Of a stretch of 53,733 bases of DNA, positions 50,412 to 53,733 are shown in pieces; position 1 is the stretch's first letter; each line of letters begins with the position of its first letter. The notes below the pieces were generated by a model, which was not told where the DNA came from, did not search any database, and was given only the letters and a program-made list of their open reading frames with translations. This DNA comes from Clostridiaceae bacterium (lineage in GTDB: Bacteria; Bacillota; Clostridia; Oscillospirales; Acutalibacteraceae). A program made the position numbers and the translations under genes. The stretch covers positions 1 through 53,733 of the forward strand of contig JAEERC010000060.1 in assembly GCA_016285645.1 (NCBI GenBank). The letters run 5' to 3'.

Positions 50412-52268
50412 ATGTTTCCGAAAAAACTCGAGCCCGTTCTGCTCAAGGTGCAGAAGCCCGGAAGATACACGGGCGGCGAGCTCAACAGCGTAATAAAAGA
50501 TAAAAACAAAGTCGATGTACGCTACGCCTTCTGCTTTCCCGACACCTATGAAATAGGTATGTCCCACCTCGGAATGAAGATTCTTTACTCCCTCATAAAC
50601 GAGCGTGAGGATGCCTGGTGCGAGCGCGTTTTCGCTCCCGCTCAGGATATGGAGGAGCAGATGAAGGCGCTCGGCGTGCCTCTCTATGCCCTGGAAAGCG
50701 GAGACGCCGTCCGTGATTTCGATTTTATCGGCTTTACCATGATGTATGAGCTGTGCTACACGAACATTCTCAATATGCTCTCTCTCGCCGGTGTGCCTCT
50801 GCGCTCGGCGGACCGCGAAGGGCTCACTCCGCTTGTTGTCGGCGGCGGCGCCTGCGCCTGCAATATTGAGCCGATGGCGGATTTCTTTGATCTCGTCTCG
50901 CTCGGTGACGGCGAGGAGGTCACAAACGAGATTATAGACCTCTTTAAAATCCACAAGGCGAAGGGCTCGACAAGGAAAGAATTTCTCATTGAGGCGGCTA
51001 AAATACCCGGCGTTTATGTGCCGTCTCTCTACAATGTCGAATACAATGAGGACAGCACCGTAAAAAGCATTACTCCCACCTGCGGCGCTCCCGCAAAAGT
51101 AACCAAAAGAACCGTAAAAAACCTCGACACAATGTTTGCCCCCACAAGCTTCGTTGTTCCTTTTATAGAGGTTGTTCACGACAGAACAACGGTAGAAACC
51201 TTCAGGGGATGCATCCGCGGGTGCAGGTTCTGCCAGGCGTGCTTCCTCTACCGCCCTATAAGGGAAAAATCGCCCGAAACCGTTGAAAAGCAGTGCAGGG
51301 CAATCTATGAGAACACGGGCTATGATGAAATATCGCTGTGCTCCCTTTCAACAAGCGATTACAAAGGGCTTGAAAAACTGCTCAATTCAATGCTGGAGTG
51401 GACGATTCCCGAAAAGGTGAATGTCGCCCTGCCTTCACTCAGAGCCGACAATTTCCCCGAGGAACTTATGAAAAAGCTTTCCGCCGTGCGCAAAAGCGGA
51501 CTTACCTTCGCTCCCGAGGCGGGCACACAGCGGCTTCGCGATGTAATAAACAAAAACATAACCGAGGAAGAGGTGCTCTCCACCGCGGCGCTCGCCTTCA
51601 GAGGCGGCTGGACGGCGGTTAAACTTTATTTTATGATAGGTCTGCCCACCGAAACGGATGAGGATTTAGAGGGCATAGCCAACCTCGCCCAGGCGGTTGT
51701 GGACGAGTTTTACAACAATCCCGACAAGCCGAAGGGCAAGGGCGTAAATGTATCCGTCTCGCTTTCAACCCTCGTGCCCAAACCCTTTACTCCCTTCCAG
51801 TGGGAGCCGATGATAACTCCCGATATCACGCTCGAAAAGCAGCAGAAGCTTCTCGGATATATCCGCTCAAGAAAGATAACTCTCTCAAAACACAACCCAA
51901 AAACAAGTTTTCTCGAGGGCGTGTTTTCGCGCGGAGACAGACGCCTTTGCAAAGTTGTTGAAAGGGCTTGGGAAAAAGGCTGTAAATTTGACAGTTGGGA
52001 CGATATGCTGAAGTTCGACACCTGGATTGAAACCTTTGAGGAGTTCGGTATTGACCCGTATTTCTATACTGCCCGCACCCGTTCCTTCGATGAGGTTCTG
52101 CCGTGGGAGCATATGGATTTCGGCGTTACAAAAGCATTCCTTATGCGTGAAAACAAAAAGGCGCACGAGGGAGTAACAACCCCGTCGTGCCGTGAAAAAT
52201 GCGCCGGCTGCGGAGCGGCGGCAATAAACGGAGGTGAGTGCAGTGAAACCCGTAAGAATACTGCTTAA
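50412..52268 (+). CDS. Radical SAM protein, TIGR03960 family
   Basis: A 618-residue protein. The N-terminal part (FCFPDTYEIGMSHLGMKILY) resembles a B12-binding-like Rossmann domain. The radical SAM core carries the cluster motif CxxxCxxC at Cys267, Cys271, Cys274 (RGCIRGCRFCQ). A Cys-rich C-terminus (CREKCAGCGAA) may hold a second metal site. TIGR03960 proteins are widespread in Clostridia and usually lie beside the DUF2344 protein, as here, and often near RNase E/G; their reaction is not established, though tRNA or ribosomal targets are suspected. It overlaps the DUF2344 gene by 26 bases. Confidence 0.92.
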   Translation: MFPKKLEPVLLKVQKPGRYTGGELNSVIKDKNKVDVRYAFCFPDTYEIGMSHLGMKILYSLINEREDAWCERVFAPAQDMEEQMKALGVPLYALESGDAVRDFDFIGFTMMYELCYTNILNMLSLAGVPLRSADREGLTPLVVGGGACACNIEPMADFFDLVSLGDGEEVTNEIIDLFKIHKAKGSTRKEFLIEAAKIPGVYVPSLYNVEYNEDSTVKSITPTCGAPAKVTKRTVKNLDTMFAPTSFVVPFIEVVHDRTTVETFRGCIRGCRFCQACFLYRPIREKSPETVEKQCRAIYENTGYDEISLCSLSTSDYKGLEKLLNSMLEWTIPEKVNVALPSLRADNFPEELMKKLSAVRKSGLTFAPEAGTQRLRDVINKNITEEEVLSTAALAFRGGWTAVKLYFMIGLPTETDEDLEGIANLAQAVVDEFYNNPDKPKGKGVNVSVSLSTLVPKPFTPFQWEPMITPDITLEKQQKLLGYIRSRKITLSKHNPKTSFLEGVFSRGDRRLCKVVERAWEKGCKFDSWDDMLKFDTWIETFEEFGIDPYFYTARTRSFDEVLPWEHMDFGVTKAFLMRENKKAHEGVTTPSCREKCAGCGAAAINGGECSETRKNTA

Positions 52269-52905
52269 AAAAACAGGGCTCGCCATCTACATCTCTCACC
52301 TCGATATGAACCGCTGCCTCTCCCGCGCGGTTATAAGGGCTAAGATTCCGCTCTGGTACACGGAGGGCTTCAATCCCAAGCCCTATCTGAATTTCCTGTG
52401 TCCGCTGGCGCTGGGGCAGGAGGGGCTCGCCGAGCCGCTTGACCTGCGTATAGAGGGCGAAATATCAAACGATGAAATAAAGGAATCGCTTTCAAATGTA
52501 ATGCCGCAGGGCATTGAGGTCACCGAGGTTTACGACCCTGTAATGAAGAGCGCCGAAATCGCCTGTGCGCTTTACAATATCACTCTGGAATTTGAAAACG
52601 AAAAAGAAGCGGGAGTTTTCTGCGAACAGGCGAAAGCCGCAATCGAAAGCGGTGAGCTTACCGCCGAAAAGCGCAGCAAAAAGGGTATGAAAACCGTCAA
52701 TCTGTGCGAAATGATAAACTCGTTTGAGATTGAACAGCAGAGCGAAAAAGCGGGAATAAAAACCGTTCTGCCCACGGGCAGCACCCTCAATTTAAACCCG
52801 GATCTGCTCCTTGACGCTCTTTATGAAAAGACGGGATTATCGCCCGAAAGCCGCCTTGTTTCAAGGGCCTGCCTTTATAATGAAAGCGGCGAAATATTCA
52901 GGTGA
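52243..52905 (+). CDS. TIGR03936/DUF2344 family protein
   Basis: A 220-residue cytosolic protein. The N-terminal signature KTGLAIYISHLDMNRCLSRA and YTEGFNPKPYLNFLCPLALG identify the DUF2344/TIGR03936 family, partner of the upstream radical SAM gene in most genomes. Function unknown; by context it probably assists the radical SAM enzyme. The start is GTG 52243, because GGAGGTGA ends 6 bases upstream; the GTG at 52234 lies inside that site. Translational coupling to the radical SAM gene is likely from the 26-base overlap. Confidence 0.9.
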   Translation: MKPVRILLKKTGLAIYISHLDMNRCLSRAVIRAKIPLWYTEGFNPKPYLNFLCPLALGQEGLAEPLDLRIEGEISNDEIKESLSNVMPQGIEVTEVYDPVMKSAEIACALYNITLEFENEKEAGVFCEQAKAAIESGELTAEKRSKKGMKTVNLCEMINSFEIEQQSEKAGIKTVLPTGSTLNLNPDLLLDALYEKTGLSPESRLVSRACLYNESGEIFR

Positions 52906-52906
52906 T

Positions 52907-52934
52907 TTGACAAAATTTATTTTTGTTCTATAAT
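52907..52934 (+). promoter_or_regulatory. Promoter of the PepSY-like protein gene
   Basis: Perfect TTGACA (52907-52912), 16 bases, perfect TATAAT (52929-52934), 32 bases before the ATG. Confidence 0.78.
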
Positions 52935-52966
52935 GGAATCATAAAAAAGAAAGGAATTTCAAGAAA

Positions 52967-53569
52967 ATGAAAAAAACATTATCACTCATTCTCGCGCTTG
53001 TAACCGTCTTTTCGGTTATGATGTGCATGTCCGCTCCCGCTTCGGCTTACACCGACGCAGAGGTTAAGAAGATTGCCGCCGATTATATCGGCACCTCAGC
53101 CGACAGTCTGAGCAACTACAAATGCGAAGTTGTTAAGGTCACTGTCGTCAGCCTCGGCGGATTAACCCTTACCGCCGACCAGTATGAAATCACTTTCAGA
53201 TTTAACGGCATCTCCTACAAAATCAGCGTTGACAGCGCGGGACTTATCAGAAACTACAGCTATGAGTCAAAGAAACTCCTCATCCCCAAGGGCGAAAGCG
53301 GACTTATCAACGAATCCGAAGCCAGGGCAAAGGCGCTTAACGCCGCGGGCGTAAGCTCCTCTGACGCCATCTTCACAAGCACCAAATTCGTTGTTGAGGA
53401 TTATGTTGAATATTACACCTATGAATTCTTAGGCAAAACTCAGGAGGTCACCGCAAAGGTAAACGCCTCCACCAAAAACGCAAGCCCCGAAATCAGCGCC
53501 ACCGAGAAGAACGCTTTTATAATGTTCTTCACCCGTCTCTTCGCAAAGATTTCGCAGCTTTTCGGTTAA
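52967..53569 (+). CDS. Secreted PepSY-like protein
   Basis: A 200-residue secreted protein. The signal peptide ends at APASA-Y (about residue 27). Two PepSY-type modules are visible: DAEVKKIAADYIG...YEITFRFNGISYKISVDSAGLIRNY (residues about 29-95) and NESEARAKALNAAGV...VVEDYVEYYTYEFLGKTQEVTAKVNA (about 115-170). PepSY domains occur in protease inhibitory propeptides and other secreted proteins. The C-terminus ends in the hydrophobic, Phe-rich FIMFFTRLFAKISQLFG, like other secreted proteins of this window. AAAGGAA precedes ATG 52967. Confidence 0.82.
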   Translation: MKKTLSLILALVTVFSVMMCMSAPASAYTDAEVKKIAADYIGTSADSLSNYKCEVVKVTVVSLGGLTLTADQYEITFRFNGISYKISVDSAGLIRNYSYESKKLLIPKGESGLINESEARAKALNAAGVSSSDAIFTSTKFVVEDYVEYYTYEFLGKTQEVTAKVNASTKNASPEISATEKNAFIMFFTRLFAKISQLFG

Positions 53570-53618
53570 TCGTTAATTAAGGACCGTCCTTCGGGCGCGC
53601 AACTTAGGGATTTAACAG

Positions 53619-53726
53619 CCTCAAAAAACATCCTTCGGCGTAAAACTTCGTTAAAAATGCTCGGAATACACAAAGTATTCCTGCGCTTTTTGCCTTGTTT
53701 TAACACCGAAATCTGAATTTTTGAGG
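53619..53726. repeat. Hairpin-rich element with 9-bp inverted ends (MITE-like)
   Basis: CCTCAAAAA (53619-53627) and TTTTTGAGG (53718-53726) are perfect inverted ends of a 108-base non-coding unit with an internal hairpin, GGAATAC (53663-53669) with GTATTCC (53675-53681). There is no reading frame of note. It may be a miniature inverted-repeat element or a structured RNA. The window ends 7 bases later, so a wider repeat cannot be judged. Confidence 0.55.
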
Positions 53727-53733
53727 TGCGAAG

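Overview
The window looks like a chromosomal stretch of an uncultured, probably gut-dwelling Clostridia of the Oscillospirales/Ruminococcaceae type. The clues are Gram-positive RNA regulation (T-box, tandem glycine riboswitch), RNase Y with YmdB, pyruvate phosphate dikinase, BspA-like leucine-rich-repeat surface proteins, a dockerin-like C-terminus on a giant secreted protein, and strong Shine-Dalgarno sites with occasional TTG/GTG starts. Most genes are moderately GC-rich. Two segments (about 2,000-5,520 and 32,550-33,510) are visibly AT-rich and look acquired. No rRNA, tRNA, CRISPR array, transposase or phage gene was seen.

Layout. 1-1920: 3' part of ppdK. 2,087-5,522: AT-rich unknown gene and a BspA-like surface protein. 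5,615-6,406: a split Fic toxin/antitoxin pair. 6,544-8,332: an amino-acid:cation symporter behind a tandem glycine riboswitch. 8,414-11,752: a second BspA-like protein with Cys-pair repeats. 11,875-14,922: esterase, metallophosphoesterase and secreted alkaline phosphatase. 15,053-18,735: MFS permease, GH78 rhamnosidase and a glycosidase remnant. 18,877-20,242: two compact regulatory units, a small membrane protein behind a promoter with LexA-box-like palindromes, then a micro-ORF followed by a LytTR regulator overlapping a small membrane protein. 20,297-21,766: a fucose-isomerase-family protein. 21,933-23,572: CPBP protease and tadA. 23,590-26,430: trkA-trkH potassium uptake. 26,671-31,547: pgk-tpiA-gpmI and an alanine-type aminotransferase. 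31,548-31,909: interspersed repeats. 31,910-32,500: mntP. 32,553-33,504: AT-rich islet with a mini XRE regulator and two small membrane proteins. 33,554-37,135: CapA-like protein and thrS under a T-box. 37,322-40,631: rny, ymdB, DUF896, ttcA-like. 40,656-43,160: ApgM-type mutase / putative homoserine kinase and metY. 43,597-48,219: giant dockerin-like protein. 48,431-50,167: secreted LTD-EEP nuclease-like protein. 50,412-52,905: radical SAM TIGR03960 and DUF2344. 52,967-53,569: secreted PepSY-like protein. 53,619 to the end: a hairpin-rich element with inverted ends.

How they fit together. The core genes serve lower glycolysis and pyruvate/PEP interconversion (ppdK, pgk, tpiA, gpmI, aminotransferase), ion homeostasis (Trk, MntP), RNA metabolism and tRNA modification (rny, tadA, ttcA, thrS) and homoserine/methionine metabolism (ApgM, MetY). 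The accessory genes are mostly surface or secreted proteins. Several of these end in a short hydrophobic/aromatic tail (FFDKLIxFFKxLF in the clearest cases) that may be a shared, apparently unnamed C-terminal signal.

The strongest candidates for something new are the putative SOS-controlled small membrane protein at 18,975-19,247, the LytTR/membrane-protein/micro-ORF unit at 19,326-20,242, and the shared C-terminal tail. All functional statements rest on reading the sequence; no database search was run.
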